Of a stretch of 64,000 bases of DNA, positions 7,788 through 17,435 are shown piece by piece; positions within the stretch are counted from its first letter, which is position 1, and every line of letters begins with the position of its first letter. The DNA is from Gammaproteobacteria bacterium (lineage in GTDB: Bacteria > Pseudomonadota > Gammaproteobacteria > Enterobacterales > Psychrobiaceae): NCBI GenBank assembly GCA_013214945.1, contig JABSRT010000021.1, forward strand, positions 37,152 to 101,151. Reading direction: 5' to 3'. The translations under genes were made by a program, and so were the position numbers. Below the pieces are notes generated by a model. That model did no database searches. It saw nothing but the letters and a program-made list of their open reading frames with translations, and had not been told where the DNA came from.

Positions 7788-8621
7788 ATGAATCATATTA
7801 ATAAATTAACGCTATGGTCTGAGGTCGTTGCTCAGGTTATTAACCACAATTTTAATGCTCAGGCGATTGGGCTATTATTAAAAGGTTTAGAGCAGCTGAT
7901 CGACGCAAGTAGCGGCATGATCACCGTTTTCCCTGCTGGCCAATCTCCGCAAACCGTCCACCATCGCTTGCTCGCCAATGAAAAGGTTGAATCGCACATT
8001 GAGGCTTATGACAATGGCGCTTACCTGTTAGATCCTTTTTACTGCCAAGCTGTTGAATCGAAAATTGCAGGGGCATTTACCATTAAGGACGTTGCGCCCG
8101 ATAGTTTTGAGCAATCTGATTACTTTCGTTATTTCTATGCGCAGCTAGGCTTTCGAGATGAAATTTGTATTTTGTTTCAAGCGCCAGATGGCGTCATTAT
8201 ATCGATTTCGTTTGTACGCCATAGCAACGAGTCACCTTTTGTGGCTCATGATATTGAGCAGCTTAATATTGTTTATCCGTTGCTTAAAAGCATCATCAAT
8301 AAATGGCGACAACAGCTCAGCGAACCTAAATTACCCAACCTTGAACGCCAACTTGATAATGCGCTGGTTAAATTTGGCAGCTCAATTTTAACTCCGGGCG
8401 AGGGGCGAGTATTGAAGTTGATATTGCATGGTCATTCAATAAAGTCTATTGCCGATAAGCTAGAAAATAGCGCAGAAACAATTAAGTATCATCGAAAAAA
8501 CATTTACATAAAGCTTGACGTTAGCACGCAATCGGAGCTGTTTTATTTGTTTATCGCGTCTCTTAAAGCGATACCAGATGGCTTGGCTGAAATGGTCGAT
8601 CCTTTGACCTTTTTAAGATAA
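7788..8621 (+). CDS. LuxR-type helix-turn-helix transcriptional regulator
   Basis: A 277-residue protein with a poorly conserved N-terminal sensory region (about 1-190) and a C-terminal LuxR/GerE DNA-binding domain (about 200-260) beginning LTPGEGRVLKLILHG, with recognition helix …AETIKYHRKNIYIKLDV. There is no receiver Asp motif, and the autoinducer-binding residues of quorum-sensing LuxR proteins are not evident, so the signal is unknown. It lies on the same strand about 150 bp behind the ureohydrolase and could regulate the cluster, but a separate promoter is equally possible. Confidence 0.8.
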   Translation: MNHINKLTLWSEVVAQVINHNFNAQAIGLLLKGLEQLIDASSGMITVFPAGQSPQTVHHRLLANEKVESHIEAYDNGAYLLDPFYCQAVESKIAGAFTIKDVAPDSFEQSDYFRYFYAQLGFRDEICILFQAPDGVIISISFVRHSNESPFVAHDIEQLNIVYPLLKSIINKWRQQLSEPKLPNLERQLDNALVKFGSSILTPGEGRVLKLILHGHSIKSIADKLENSAETIKYHRKNIYIKLDVSTQSELFYLFIASLKAIPDGLAEMVDPLTFLR

Positions 8622-8710
8622 AGCCACGGCGCTGCAATTAACTTTCTTGTTGATGTTGCAGTTAGTCGTGTAAGTCGCCGTAACTTTATTGATGGGGATT
8701 AGCTGAGTTT

Positions 8711-9388
8711 TTAATCGATTTTTAATAGTTGATTAAGTTCACCTAGCGTTGCCACTTGGTAGCTTGGTTTAACTCCCTCGGGAACAGGCAGCCCTTGAAC
8801 ATTAAGCCAACAAGTATCAATGCCTGCATTATTGCCGCCGAGAATATCGGAATGGGGATTGTCACCCACCATTAAAATTTGGTCTTTGTTTGGATGGTTC
8901 ATTTGCGAGAATGCGGCGTCGAAAATAGCGGGGTCGGGTTTAGCAACGCCGACTTGTTCAGAAATAATCAGCACTGAAAAACGATCTTGAATTCCCGTTT
9001 TCTCTAAACGTATTTGTTGTAGCTCGGTGAAGCCATTGGTAATGATGCCAAGTTGCGCACGGCCTTGTAAGTTATCTAATAGTTCTTGTGCGCCGGGTAA
9101 TAGGGCACAAATGTCGGCCATCGCACTGAGAAAAGCACTGTTGATGGCTTGAGTTGTTAGGTTTAACGGCTCAGCCCACGGCTGAAAACGAATGTTTTGC
9201 AGCTGCGTCGCACTGATCACCCCATTTTGGTAGTCGTCCCAGAGCGGTTTATTTACTTTTTGGTATTGAGCAAAATCTTGCTTGGTAAATGTAATGCCAA
9301 ACCGGGAAAACATTAAGTGTAACCCTTGATAAGCGTCAAAGTGAAAGAGGGTTTCATCGGCGTCAAACAGGATCCATTTATACTTCAT
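8711..9388 (-). CDS. yjjG: Pyrimidine 5'-nucleotidase YjjG (HAD family)
   Basis: A 225-residue haloacid-dehalogenase-type phosphatase. The catalytic DADET motif (Asp9, Asp11), the ITNG threonine/serine-type motif II, the Lys region and the late acidic motif (MVGDNPHSDI) are all present. Length and the N-terminal KWILFDADETLFHF match YjjG, which hydrolyses dUMP/UMP-type and non-canonical pyrimidine nucleotides in house-cleaning. It is transcribed opposite to its neighbours and seems unrelated to the polyamine block that surrounds it. Confidence 0.88.
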   Translation of the reverse strand: MKYKWILFDADETLFHFDAYQGLHLMFSRFGITFTKQDFAQYQKVNKPLWDDYQNGVISATQLQNIRFQPWAEPLNLTTQAINSAFLSAMADICALLPGAQELLDNLQGRAQLGIITNGFTELQQIRLEKTGIQDRFSVLIISEQVGVAKPDPAIFDAAFSQMNHPNKDQILMVGDNPHSDILGGNNAGIDTCWLNVQGLPVPEGVKPSYQVATLGELNQLLKID

Positions 9389-9590
9389 TTAATATCGTCC
9401 GCTATTTAGGTACATAACTTAAGTTCTGGGTAAGGTTTTTTGCTACACCTTGAATAAGACAGGTATGTTATGCCACTTAATCCCTTAAATACCAGTAGTT
9501 ATTCGGTATGGCTCCCGATGTTGCTGTGCAATGGCAGTAATGGTGGTGTTATTCCCCCCTGATCGTGGGATTGCGAGTTGTGGCTAAGGC

Positions 9591-9606
9591 AGGCACTGTA
9601 ATCGCC
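9591..9606 (+). promoter_or_regulatory. Candidate sigma-54 promoter (weaker)
   Basis: AGGCAC-TGTAA-TCGCC keeps GG (9592-9593) and GC (9604-9605) 12 bp apart but lacks the outer T and the TTG. It lies 48 bp upstream of the FAD oxidoreductase start. No ATTCA-N4-TGAAT dyads were seen upstream, so membership in the same regulon is uncertain. Confidence 0.35.
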
Positions 9607-9654
9607 TACAGTTAATCTGATCCCAACAATAAAAGTAAAAAAAGGGCATAACCA

Positions 9655-11058
9655 ATGGTCACCAAATCAACCGCCGAACAGGCCCTACTTAAAACGAAGT
9701 TTTTCCCTTATTGGTTAGACAACAAAGCCGCGCCACAACCAGAGCCTAGTTTGCAGCAAGATATTGATTGCGACTTGTTGATTGTTGGCTGTGGATTTAC
9801 CGGCTTATGGACAGCTATTCATGCCAAAGAGGCTGATCCGAGTCGCGATGTCGTTATTATTGAAGCGCAATGCGCAGCTATTGGTGCTTCAGGTCGTCCT
9901 GCCGCTATTTTGTCAACGTCGGTAATGCATGGTCTGGTCAACTCTGAACGGTTATTTCCTAATGAAATGGTCGAGCTTGAACGGCTCGGCAAAGAAAACA
10001 TGGACGGATTTAAAGCAACGATAGCGCGTTACAATATCGATTGCGATATTGAGTGGGGCGGTGAGCTGACCGTTTCTATTGGCGATGAAGGTTTAGATGA
10101 TATTTCAACTGAATTTGAGCTGTATAAAAAGTACGGTCATGACGCCCACTTATTGGATAAAGAGCAGGTTCAACAAGAAATAAACTCGCCTTTGTTTCAT
10201 GGTGGTTTGTGGTCTAAAAAACGCAGTGGTACGGTGCACCCAGCTAAGCTGGCTTGGGGCTTAAAACGAGCAGCGCTAAGTTTGGGGGTTAAAATTTATG
10301 AATACACTCCTTTGGTCAGCTCGACTCATCTTAATCCTGGCGTGGTAGTTAGTACTCCTAACGGCTCGATAAAAGCGAATAAGGTAATGCTTGCGACCAA
10401 TGCTTTTGCAGCTGGCAGTAACAAAATTAAAAAGCGGGTATCGGCTATTCGTGACAGGATAGTGGTTACTGAGCCATTAACGGATGAGCAAATGGCTGAG
10501 CTTGGTTGGAAAAACCGTCAAGGTATTTATGACACCAGAATTCAGCTCAATTACATGCGACTTACTGCCGATAATAGAATTTTATTTGGTGGCCGGCTCG
10601 GTTACTTTTTTAATAATGATACCGATCCTAAAGCGGATAAATCAGCAGAGAACTTTTTACCGTTAGTTGAGCAATTTTATCGTACTTTCCCTAGCCTAAA
10701 AGCAATTAAATTTTCGCATGCTTGGAGTGGGCCCATTGCCCTTACTACTCGAATGGCCGTGCATTATCAGCATTATTACAATGGTGATATGATTTATGCC
10801 GGTGGCTATTCTGGTTTTGGTGTAACAGCGACCCGTTTTGGCGCGCGAGTTGGTTTGGCTATTTTAGATAACAATGACATTAGTGAAACCAAATTAAGCT
10901 TTGCTACCTCATTGCCTGGCTATATTCCCCCTGAACCACTACGTTGGATCGGCGCTAAACTGACCATGTATGCAATTGACACGGTTGAACACAAGGGTGG
11001 CTGGCGCAAGCCTTGGGTGAAAATGGTTGAAATGATGGGGTTTCCGGTAACGCAATAA
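9655..11058 (+). CDS. FAD-dependent amine oxidoreductase, PuuB/OrdL-like
   Basis: A 467-residue DAO-family flavoprotein. The N-terminal dinucleotide-binding fold reads LLIVGCGFTGLW (glycines 45, 47 and 50) and ends in an acidic IIE (Glu70). The C-terminal GYSGFGVTATR segment contacts FAD in relatives. Size and pattern fit gamma-glutamylputrescine oxidase (PuuB) and related OrdL oxidoreductases, which release an aldehyde, ammonia and H2O2. The aldehyde would be a substrate for the dehydrogenase at 1679. AAAGGG precedes the ATG. Glycine/sarcosine-type oxidases belong to the same fold, so the substrate is inferred from context. Confidence 0.8.
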   Translation: MVTKSTAEQALLKTKFFPYWLDNKAAPQPEPSLQQDIDCDLLIVGCGFTGLWTAIHAKEADPSRDVVIIEAQCAAIGASGRPAAILSTSVMHGLVNSERLFPNEMVELERLGKENMDGFKATIARYNIDCDIEWGGELTVSIGDEGLDDISTEFELYKKYGHDAHLLDKEQVQQEINSPLFHGGLWSKKRSGTVHPAKLAWGLKRAALSLGVKIYEYTPLVSSTHLNPGVVVSTPNGSIKANKVMLATNAFAAGSNKIKKRVSAIRDRIVVTEPLTDEQMAELGWKNRQGIYDTRIQLNYMRLTADNRILFGGRLGYFFNNDTDPKADKSAENFLPLVEQFYRTFPSLKAIKFSHAWSGPIALTTRMAVHYQHYYNGDMIYAGGYSGFGVTATRFGARVGLAILDNNDISETKLSFATSLPGYIPPEPLRWIGAKLTMYAIDTVEHKGGWRKPWVKMVEMMGFPVTQ

Positions 11059-11398
11059 CAGATTGCTTTGCCGTTTTCTCCTGTTGTTTGTGGTCTTGGG
11101 GATCGGCGCCCAAAGCGATATGATAGCTTTGATAATACGACCATTCTCGAGCCCACCATGGTATTGGCTGACTTCGTTACTTTAACGAGTTCAGCCGGTA
11201 CTAAATCAAACTTCTCTGCAAAACACACTTCAACTTGTGCGTTAACCTTTACCGTAATTAAGCCAATAAATAATATTTAACCTACTAGGTAATATCTCTT
11301 CGTACACGTTATTTACGACGGTTATTTGTTAGTTGAATAACAAAGAAATCACCATAATTTGTTAGCGAAATGTTTTGGTTTTGTGACGGCAATAGGGC

Positions 11399-11414
11399 GG
11401 GCTAAGTTGTTGCT
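11399..11414 (+). promoter_or_regulatory. Candidate sigma-54 promoter upstream of satP
   Basis: GGGCTA-AGTTG-TTGCT retains GG (11400-11401), GC (11412-11413) and the TTGCT half. It lies about 120 bp upstream of the SatP start. No paired dyads are visible, so this could be a chance match. Confidence 0.3.
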
Positions 11415-11533
11415 GTACGAGTTTTAAACAAAGATTTGAGCTGGCTAACAAAGTTTAAAATATCGCAAGATTTAACTACCTATGGCTGCATTATATTGCT
11501 ACCTTAGCGCTCTTTTTTATTTTGGAGCCGACA

Positions 11534-12133
11534 ATGTCGACTAATTACGCAAACCCTGCACCGCTGGGCCTAATGGGCTTTGGCATGACCACTATTTTAC
11601 TTAATATTCACAACGCAGGTTTTTTCCCGCTTAGTGCTATGATCTTAGCAATGGGATTATGTTACGGCGGCTTTGCGCAAGTTATCGCTGGTATTTTAGA
11701 ATTTAAGAAAAACAATACTTTTGGTTTAACTGCTTTTACCTCTTACGGATTTTTCTGGATCAGTTTAGTTGCTTTATTGGTCTTTCCAGAATTAGGTTGG
11801 GCTGAAGCAACCGAACCACAGTTTATGGGCATGTATTTATTAATGTGGGGCATCTTTACTGCATTCATGTTTATTGCTACCTTGAAAATGAACCGCGCTA
11901 CTCAATTTATCTTTGGCAGCTTAACTGTACTGTTCTTTCTACTAGCCGTTAAAGATTTTACCGGTTCTGAAGTTTTAGGAGTGATTGCTGGTTATGAAGG
12001 CATTATTTGTGGCGCAAGCGCAATTTATGCAGCAATGGCGCAAGTGATCAATGAGCAATATGGTCGAGTTGTTTTGCCTTTAGGTGAACCGAAAGTTCAA
12101 GAACCGGTAACTAAGCTTGCTCAAGCGGCATAA
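11534..12133 (+). CDS. satP: Acetate/succinate uptake transporter SatP (GPR1/FUN34/YaaH family)
   Basis: A roughly 199-residue, six-helix inner membrane protein with the family signature [14 protein letters not shown] at its N-terminus. It takes up acetate (and in E. coli succinate) with protons. A TTG at 11522 in the same frame overlaps the ribosome site; ATG 11534, six bases after GGAG, is the better start. It follows the amine oxidoreductase by about 475 bp with its own upstream region. It pairs functionally with the Pta-AckA acetate pathway encoded further on in this window. Confidence 0.9.
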   Translation: MSTNYANPAPLGLMGFGMTTILLNIHNAGFFPLSAMILAMGLCYGGFAQVIAGILEFKKNNTFGLTAFTSYGFFWISLVALLVFPELGWAEATEPQFMGMYLLMWGIFTAFMFIATLKMNRATQFIFGSLTVLFFLLAVKDFTGSEVLGVIAGYEGIICGASAIYAAMAQVINEQYGRVVLPLGEPKVQEPVTKLAQAA

Positions 12134-12495
12134 ATTATCGATAGCAAGCTGTGAAATTATGGCTTGCTGTTCAATTACTGTGCTGTTGTCGGGTTGTTTA
12201 TCGCGCTTAAGATCATAAATGATTGAAGTGCTTGTAATATTTAATTATCTAATCGATATTAGTTATTTTTACTCAAAATATCCATTAAAGCTAAATATAA
12301 AAATCATCTAAAAAACAATGAGATATGTTGTTGTTTTGTTATTCTATCTGCTTTGTCATTCTTTCTTGGTTTTTCTGGTTACAAAAAAGCTTTACTCTTG
12401 GTTAAATCAGGATAAAATCGCGCTTTTTATTGTTCAGCTACTTTCATTGTACTTGAAAGTGAACTTGTCCCAAATTGCTTATTTAGGAAAAACTC
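12134..12495. other. AT-rich intergenic region
   Basis: No gene is supported. A 73-codon hydrophobic frame (12318-12539) overlaps the next gene and lacks a ribosome site. The AGGAAA at 12485-12490 belongs to the downstream GTG start. No terminator with a clear T-run was seen after satP. Confidence 0.5.
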
Positions 12496-13743
12496 GTGAC
12501 ATCGTCAACATTTGCCCAGCGTCGAAGTTTTATAATTAAACTCGGTAAATCGTTACATAAAGCTGGCACCTCCGCCAATCGATTAGAAGAACACTTAAGT
12601 AATGTCGCTTCAATTCTTGGCATGGAAGGATCTTTTTTGGTCTCGCCGACCGCATTGACTTTCGTGATGTGGGAAAAAGATCAATTAAACGATGATGCTT
12701 TTGGCGAGCGTCAGCAGTTTCATCACGTGGTACGCGTTAATCCTGGTGAAATAGATTTGGGTTCGTTGGCACGGACCGATGAATTAGTTGACGAGCTTGC
12801 GACGGGTAAACGCTCGTTAGCACAAGCCCGTGAGCGTCTTGATGAAATCGAAAACAAGCCCAACCCTTATTCGCAACTAACGACGTTGGTCGCTTTTGCT
12901 ATTTCAGGCGGCGCTTTTGCGATGTTAATGGGCACCAGTTGGAGTGATGTGTTTTGGTCGTTCTGGCTCGGTCTTCTGGTGTATGGCTTTGTTTATTGGT
13001 CGACATTTTCAGAGCGGCTTGCTCATACTCTCGAACCATTAGTGGCACTTATCTCGGCATTTATTGTTACGGGGGCAATGCATTTAGATCCCAGTATTAA
13101 TGCCTCATTAGTTGTATTGTCCAGCATCATAATATTTATTCCTGGTTTGGCGTTAACCCTTGGTTTACGTGAGTTGGCCGCGCGTAACTTGGTTTCTGGT
13201 ACTGCCCGAATTATGGATGCCATTATGCTGCTGTTTAAGCTATATTTTGGTGCGGTATTGGGTTTGGAATTAGGATATGCCTGCTGGGGCAAGGTTGAGT
13301 TTGTGCAGCCGACGCCCATTCCACAATGGACCGCTTGGTTTGCGGTATTGCTGTTGTCTGGCAGTTTAGTGGTGATGTTTAAGTCGCGGCTCAAAGATGC
13401 ATTTTGGGGCGTGATGTCTGGTTTTATTGCTTATTCAACCAGTTTATTAGCCGCTAGCTATTTTGACATTGCGTTGGGCACTTTCTTTGGCGCTTTTTGT
13501 GTTGGTATTTATGCCAATGTTTATGCACGGGTGCTAAAAGCTCCGGCTGTTATTGTGTCTTTGCAAGGCTTGGTTATTCTGGTGCCAGGCAGTAAGGTTT
13601 ACATCGGCTTAAACACCATAGTCTCTGGCGAGAACATGCTAGGAACGGAGCCGATGGGCACTCAAGCGTTAATGATTTTTATGTCGTTAATTGCTGGATT
13701 GATTTTTTCAAACTTGGTGGTGCAGCCACGCCGCACTTTATAG
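12496..13743 (+). CDS. Threonine/serine exporter family membrane protein (ThrE-like)
   Basis: A 415-residue protein. A soluble N-terminal domain with the conserved LGKSLHKAGTSANRLEEHL segment (DUF1212/ThrE) is followed by about ten hydrophobic segments that include the C-terminal ThrE_2-type domain. In this bacterium the two parts are fused, as in Corynebacterium ThrE, whereas enterobacteria split them (YjjP/YjjB). The probable role is export of threonine, serine or dicarboxylates. The start is GTG 12496, preceded by AGGAAA. Substrate is not determinable. Confidence 0.85.
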   Translation: MTSSTFAQRRSFIIKLGKSLHKAGTSANRLEEHLSNVASILGMEGSFLVSPTALTFVMWEKDQLNDDAFGERQQFHHVVRVNPGEIDLGSLARTDELVDELATGKRSLAQARERLDEIENKPNPYSQLTTLVAFAISGGAFAMLMGTSWSDVFWSFWLGLLVYGFVYWSTFSERLAHTLEPLVALISAFIVTGAMHLDPSINASLVVLSSIIIFIPGLALTLGLRELAARNLVSGTARIMDAIMLLFKLYFGAVLGLELGYACWGKVEFVQPTPIPQWTAWFAVLLLSGSLVVMFKSRLKDAFWGVMSGFIAYSTSLLAASYFDIALGTFFGAFCVGIYANVYARVLKAPAVIVSLQGLVILVPGSKVYIGLNTIVSGENMLGTEPMGTQALMIFMSLIAGLIFSNLVVQPRRTL

Positions 13744-13795
13744 CGTTAAGCTGTGTTTTAAATAGAGTTAAGGCGAGTTTAAAATTAATCGAATG

Positions 13796-13818
13796 TAAGC
13801 CAATCTAAGATTGGCTTA
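13796..13818. terminator. Convergent hairpin terminator
   Basis: TAAGCCAATC-TAA-GATTGGCTTA is a perfect 10-bp stem with a 3-nt loop between the exporter (+) and the LETM1-like gene (-). It overlaps the latter's stop codon. The T-run is weak on the plus strand. Confidence 0.6.
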
Positions 13819-14172
13819 GTCTTTGTCGTCTTGGTAAAACGAGCTCGGTAACAGGTCTACTCCAACCATTTTCGCGAGCTTAATTAGCAGTGGAATGGTG
13901 ATTGGCGCAAAAGGTAATAGCGCAAACACGCCTAAGCCGAGCCCCTTCAATATATCCAAAAATTGCTTATTGGCACTCGTTATCTCAGCTTTGCTAGCAT
14001 TGCCCTTAGTTAACTTGGCATAAATAGTCAGCATTTCTTTGGTTTCTTGCTTTTCTTGCGCCAGAGCTTGTTTAAGACTGATCATGCTCCACCGAAAACG
14101 CAGTTTAGCGCGTTTCCGGTTTAGCTTGAGCACTCTTATTGGGGCTTTGCTAAATTTGTTTAAGAATTTCAT
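13816..14172 (-). CDS. LETM1-like domain protein
   Basis: A 118-residue protein with a basic N-terminus, a charged segment (LKQALAQEKQETKEMLTIYAKL) and a C-terminal hydrophobic stretch GLGVFALLPFAPITIPLLIKLAKMVGVDLLPSSF. The last part matches the core of the LETM1 ribosome-binding-like domain known from mitochondrial inner-membrane proteins and found as small proteins in marine gammaproteobacteria. It lies 10 bp behind argA on the same strand and is probably co-transcribed. Function in bacteria is not established; membrane association is likely. Confidence 0.75.
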   Translation of the reverse strand: MKFLNKFSKAPIRVLKLNRKRAKLRFRWSMISLKQALAQEKQETKEMLTIYAKLTKGNASKAEITSANKQFLDILKGLGLGVFALLPFAPITIPLLIKLAKMVGVDLLPSSFYQDDKD

Positions 14173-14182
14173 CTGCTCAATA

Positions 14183-15514
14183 TTACTTAATATTCTTGAT
14201 CATAATTTTCGAATTACGTTGAAAATTATACAAGGCTTGCTTTTCGATTGGCAGCTGATCTAAACCAACGGGTTCAAAACCGCGTTCGCGAAACCAATGA
14301 ATCGAGCTGGTTGTTAAGACAAATAATTGCGTTAAACCAAGTTCTTTTGCTTGCAGGCTTATTTGGTCTATTAAGGCATCACCACGCGAGGCATTACGAT
14401 ATTCAGGGTGAGTTGCAACACAGGCTAATTCTCCGGCCACACCATCTTTAGACGGGTATAGCGCGGCACAGCCGATAATTAAGCCGTCACGTTCAACCAC
14501 GGTAAAACGATCGATTTCAACCTCAAGTTGCTCGCGTGAGCGTCGAACCAACAGTCGTTGTTCTTCCAGCGGCTGGATTAGATCAACGATACCGGCAATA
14601 TCAGCAATGCTAGCGGGGCGTAACTGCTCAGAACTGGCCATTACAATTTGAGTACCGATGCCGTCGCGTGAAAAAAGCTCTTGCAGCAATGAGCCATCTT
14701 CGCGGTAGCTCACTAAATGACTGCGCGGCACACCCGCGGCGCAAGAGGCAATAGCAGCGCGTAAATAGATTGCGGTGCCGGTTAAAATTCCCCCTGAGCT
14801 TTCTAACTCTGCTAAGCGCTGCTTGGCGTCGCGTGGGAACATTTCAGGGATAACTTGATGATTAGCGTCTAACACGCCATTTTCAGAGCAGAACCCGATC
14901 ATTTTGTCGGCTTTTAAGCGGATGGCGACTTGAGTGGCGACATCTTCAGCACTGAGGTTAAAGCTTTCACCTGTTAATGAATAACCAATGCCACTAATCA
15001 CAACAATAGAGTTATCAGCCAACTGGCGTTTTATGCCTTCAACATCAACCCGGCGTATTTTTCCTGTGTAACATAAATCGACGCCATCGGCGATACCAAC
15101 CGGCTGGGCGGTAATAAAGTTACCGCTAATAACGTTAATGCTAGCGCCTTGCATTGGGGTATTAATAAGGCCTTTCGATAGCTGAGCGTTAATTTCTAAC
15201 TGTAATTGACCAACCACTTGCTTAATGTAGCCAAAGGCTTCTTCTGTGGTGACGCGCTGCTGCTGATGAAAAACACTTTCCACGCCATTTTGTTGCAAGC
15301 TTTTTTCAATTTGCGGGCGGGCACCGTAGACCAATACAATCTTGATGCCTAGCGTATTAAGCAAGGCAATGTCATTGACAATATTAGGGAAATTTTGGTG
15401 GGCGATACATTCACCACCAATCATGATCACAAAAGTTTTGTGACGATGAGCGTTTACATAAGGTGCCGACTGGCGAAACCAGTTAACTAAGCGGGTATCT
15501 CGTTGTTCCAACAT
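14183..15514 (-). CDS. argA: N-acetylglutamate synthase
   Basis: A 443-residue protein catalysing acetyl-CoA plus glutamate to N-acetylglutamate, the first step of arginine synthesis. The N-terminal amino-acid-kinase-like domain (…[12 protein letters not shown]…, …[14 protein letters not shown]…) carries the arginine-inhibition site in relatives. The C-terminal GNAT acetyltransferase domain has [20 protein letters not shown]. Full length compared with E. coli ArgA. The downstream LETM1-like gene follows after 10 bp. No ARG box was identified with confidence upstream. Confidence 0.95.
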   Translation of the reverse strand: MLEQRDTRLVNWFRQSAPYVNAHRHKTFVIMIGGECIAHQNFPNIVNDIALLNTLGIKIVLVYGARPQIEKSLQQNGVESVFHQQQRVTTEEAFGYIKQVVGQLQLEINAQLSKGLINTPMQGASINVISGNFITAQPVGIADGVDLCYTGKIRRVDVEGIKRQLADNSIVVISGIGYSLTGESFNLSAEDVATQVAIRLKADKMIGFCSENGVLDANHQVIPEMFPRDAKQRLAELESSGGILTGTAIYLRAAIASCAAGVPRSHLVSYREDGSLLQELFSRDGIGTQIVMASSEQLRPASIADIAGIVDLIQPLEEQRLLVRRSREQLEVEIDRFTVVERDGLIIGCAALYPSKDGVAGELACVATHPEYRNASRGDALIDQISLQAKELGLTQLFVLTTSSIHWFRERGFEPVGLDQLPIEKQALYNFQRNSKIMIKNIK

Positions 15515-15698
15515 ATGCTCCAGCGCATGTAGCTAAATAAAAATATTACCTCAAGTATATGTAAATATCGGGTTAAGACAAAGCGCTTTTATTGGCTTTG
15601 AGGTTTATGGCAATAGTCTTTTTAGAGCTTTGACGTTATAATCGCCACCAAATGACCAATCAACATCTTTCCAGCCGATGGCAATAAATAAATAAGCA

Positions 15699-16562
15699 AT
15701 GAAAAATCAAATGACAGATCAGCAAAATATCCTACGTTTTAGTCTTAGTGGTCGTGGCAGTTACGGTATTAATGTCTTAAAAATTAGAGAAATAGTACCT
15801 TATAAAAAACTTAATCGACTGCCAAGCTCAAAACCGGGCATTGCTGGCTTAATTGAATTGCGTGGCCAAAACATTCAAGTTATTGACTTATCACAGGTCA
15901 TCGGTCAACCGAGCTTAGTTGGTGATGATGCGAGCGAAACATCAATTATTGTGACCGAGTTTAACCGGACCATGCAAGGGCTGCTCGTTAAGAAAGTCGA
16001 TAAAATTATTAGTATTGATTGGCAAACCGTTAGTGCGTTACCGCGTGCGACGGGTAACAGTCATTATTTGTCTGGCGTGCTGAAAGTAGACAATGACTTG
16101 GTTGGCTTGATTGATGTTGAAAAAATTCTTTATGAATTAACCCCACAGATGAACAAAGTTGCCTTACCTAAATTCGACACCACTAAAATAATCGACAAAA
16201 AAATTCTAGCAGTCGATGATTCTAGAATGGCACGAAAATTAATCGCTAATACCTTAGATCAAATGGGTGTTGATTACATTATGGCGAGTTCGGGTCAGGA
16301 TGCACTCGATATAATGGGCGAAGACGGCGTTAAGATTGATATGGTCATTTCGGATATTGAAATGCCACATATGGATGGTTACGCGTTGAGTCGCCAGTTG
16401 CGAAAATTGTCTCATAGCAAAGACTGTTATATTTTATTGCACAGTTCGCTAAGTGGTAATGCTTGCCAAAATATGAGCGACCAGTCGGGAGCCAATAGAT
16501 TATTGACCAAGTTTGTCGAAAATGAACTCGCCGACGCTGTCACCCAGGCTTTGTGTGCTTAA
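15699..16562 (+). CDS. cheV: Chemotaxis protein CheV (CheW-receiver fusion)
   Basis: A 287-residue two-domain protein. An N-terminal CheW-like domain (about 10-150; YGINVLKIREIVPY, LIELRGQNIQVIDL) couples receptors to CheA. The C-terminal response-receiver domain (about 165-287) has the acidic pair in VDDS, the phosphorylation Asp219 in ISDIEMP and the conserved Lys in LLTKF. It tunes receptor array activity by phosphorylation. It overlaps the convergent trmN6 gene by four bases. No other chemotaxis-core genes are nearby; the chemoreceptor at 19299 is the closest partner. Confidence 0.92.
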   Translation: MKNQMTDQQNILRFSLSGRGSYGINVLKIREIVPYKKLNRLPSSKPGIAGLIELRGQNIQVIDLSQVIGQPSLVGDDASETSIIVTEFNRTMQGLLVKKVDKIISIDWQTVSALPRATGNSHYLSGVLKVDNDLVGLIDVEKILYELTPQMNKVALPKFDTTKIIDKKILAVDDSRMARKLIANTLDQMGVDYIMASSGQDALDIMGEDGVKIDMVISDIEMPHMDGYALSRQLRKLSHSKDCYILLHSSLSGNACQNMSDQSGANRLLTKFVENELADAVTQALCA

Positions 16563-17281
16563 CGCGCGAAGCGTAATAAAAATTCACTAAGATAAGCGGC
16601 ACTTTGTGCCGTGTACTGCTGGTGACTGGCGTAAATGGTTAATTGATCTTGCACAGGGGTCATTACAGTGATTGATTTTTCAAAGGTTAGCGCAGCCAGT
16701 TTGGCCTTGCCGTTAACTTGAGTGATTAATGATCTTTGGTGAGTGAGTTGCAGTTGTTGACTCTGGGCCAAATCCACGATGGTATCGACCTGATTTAAAG
16801 GCACTAATAAATAACAGCGGCCATTCGTTCGCAATAACCGCCCGCATACCGCTAATAAATCCTTAAACGATAAGGTATCGGTATGGCGGGCGGTATTTCT
16901 TAACATTTCTTGATTTTTTAAATGATTATCGAAAAACGGCGGGTTAGAGATAATCAGGTCAAAACAAGGCTGGTTATACTGCTGGGCCGCGTAAGCAGTA
17001 ATGTCTTGCTCTATCACGGTTATTTGTTGTTCCCATTTACTATTACTGACATTAAGCTGGGCTTCTTGAGCGGCCTGTGGGGTGAGTTCAACGGCCGTAA
17101 CGTCGGCTGCACCGAGCTGCATTGCCATTAACGATAATAGACCAGTACCGGCGCCAATATCTAATACCTTATCAGCCGCTGTTAGCGGGATCATTGCACC
17201 AAAAATTAAACTGTCGGTGCAAACCTTCATGGCACTGGCAGCTTGCGTTACAGAAAATTGCTGAAGTTTGAATACAGACAT
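16559..17281 (-). CDS. trmN6: tRNA1(Val) (adenine37-N6)-methyltransferase
   Basis: A roughly 240-residue class I SAM-dependent methyltransferase: motif I VLDIGAGTGLLSL, then the catalytic NPPFF characteristic of N6-adenine methylation. The N-terminus FKLQQFSVTQAASAMKVCTDSLIFGA matches the YfiC/TrmN6 pattern. An upstream in-frame start at 17344 would add 21 residues not seen in the family, so ATG 17281 is preferred, though neither has a strong ribosome site. The predicted substrate is tRNA-Val; two tRNA-Val(TAC) genes lie at 61853-62044. Confidence 0.88.
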   Translation of the reverse strand: MSVFKLQQFSVTQAASAMKVCTDSLIFGAMIPLTAADKVLDIGAGTGLLSLMAMQLGAADVTAVELTPQAAQEAQLNVSNSKWEQQITVIEQDITAYAAQQYNQPCFDLIISNPPFFDNHLKNQEMLRNTARHTDTLSFKDLLAVCGRLLRTNGRCYLLVPLNQVDTIVDLAQSQQLQLTHQRSLITQVNGKAKLAALTFEKSITVMTPVQDQLTIYASHQQYTAQSAAYLSEFLLRFAR

Positions 17282-17435
17282 TATTAGCTTTATTAAGTTG
17301 AAACTGTGGCCATTATATACCGCTTGGTCGGCTATTTTCACCATCTAAGCCACATCGGCTCACTAATCCTTAAACTAATGCTTGCCTCGGCGGTAAAAAT
17401 CGCGATAATTCTTGCGATATTAATTTGAGCTGGTG

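Noticed and set aside
9509..9525. TGGCTCCCGATGTTGCT as a sigma-54 promoter
   Set aside because: GG and GC are 13 bp apart instead of 12, which RpoN does not tolerate well.
12318..12539. 73-codon hydrophobic reading frame upstream of the ThrE-like gene
   Set aside because: No ribosome site, overlaps the start of a real gene, composition typical of AT-rich non-coding DNA.
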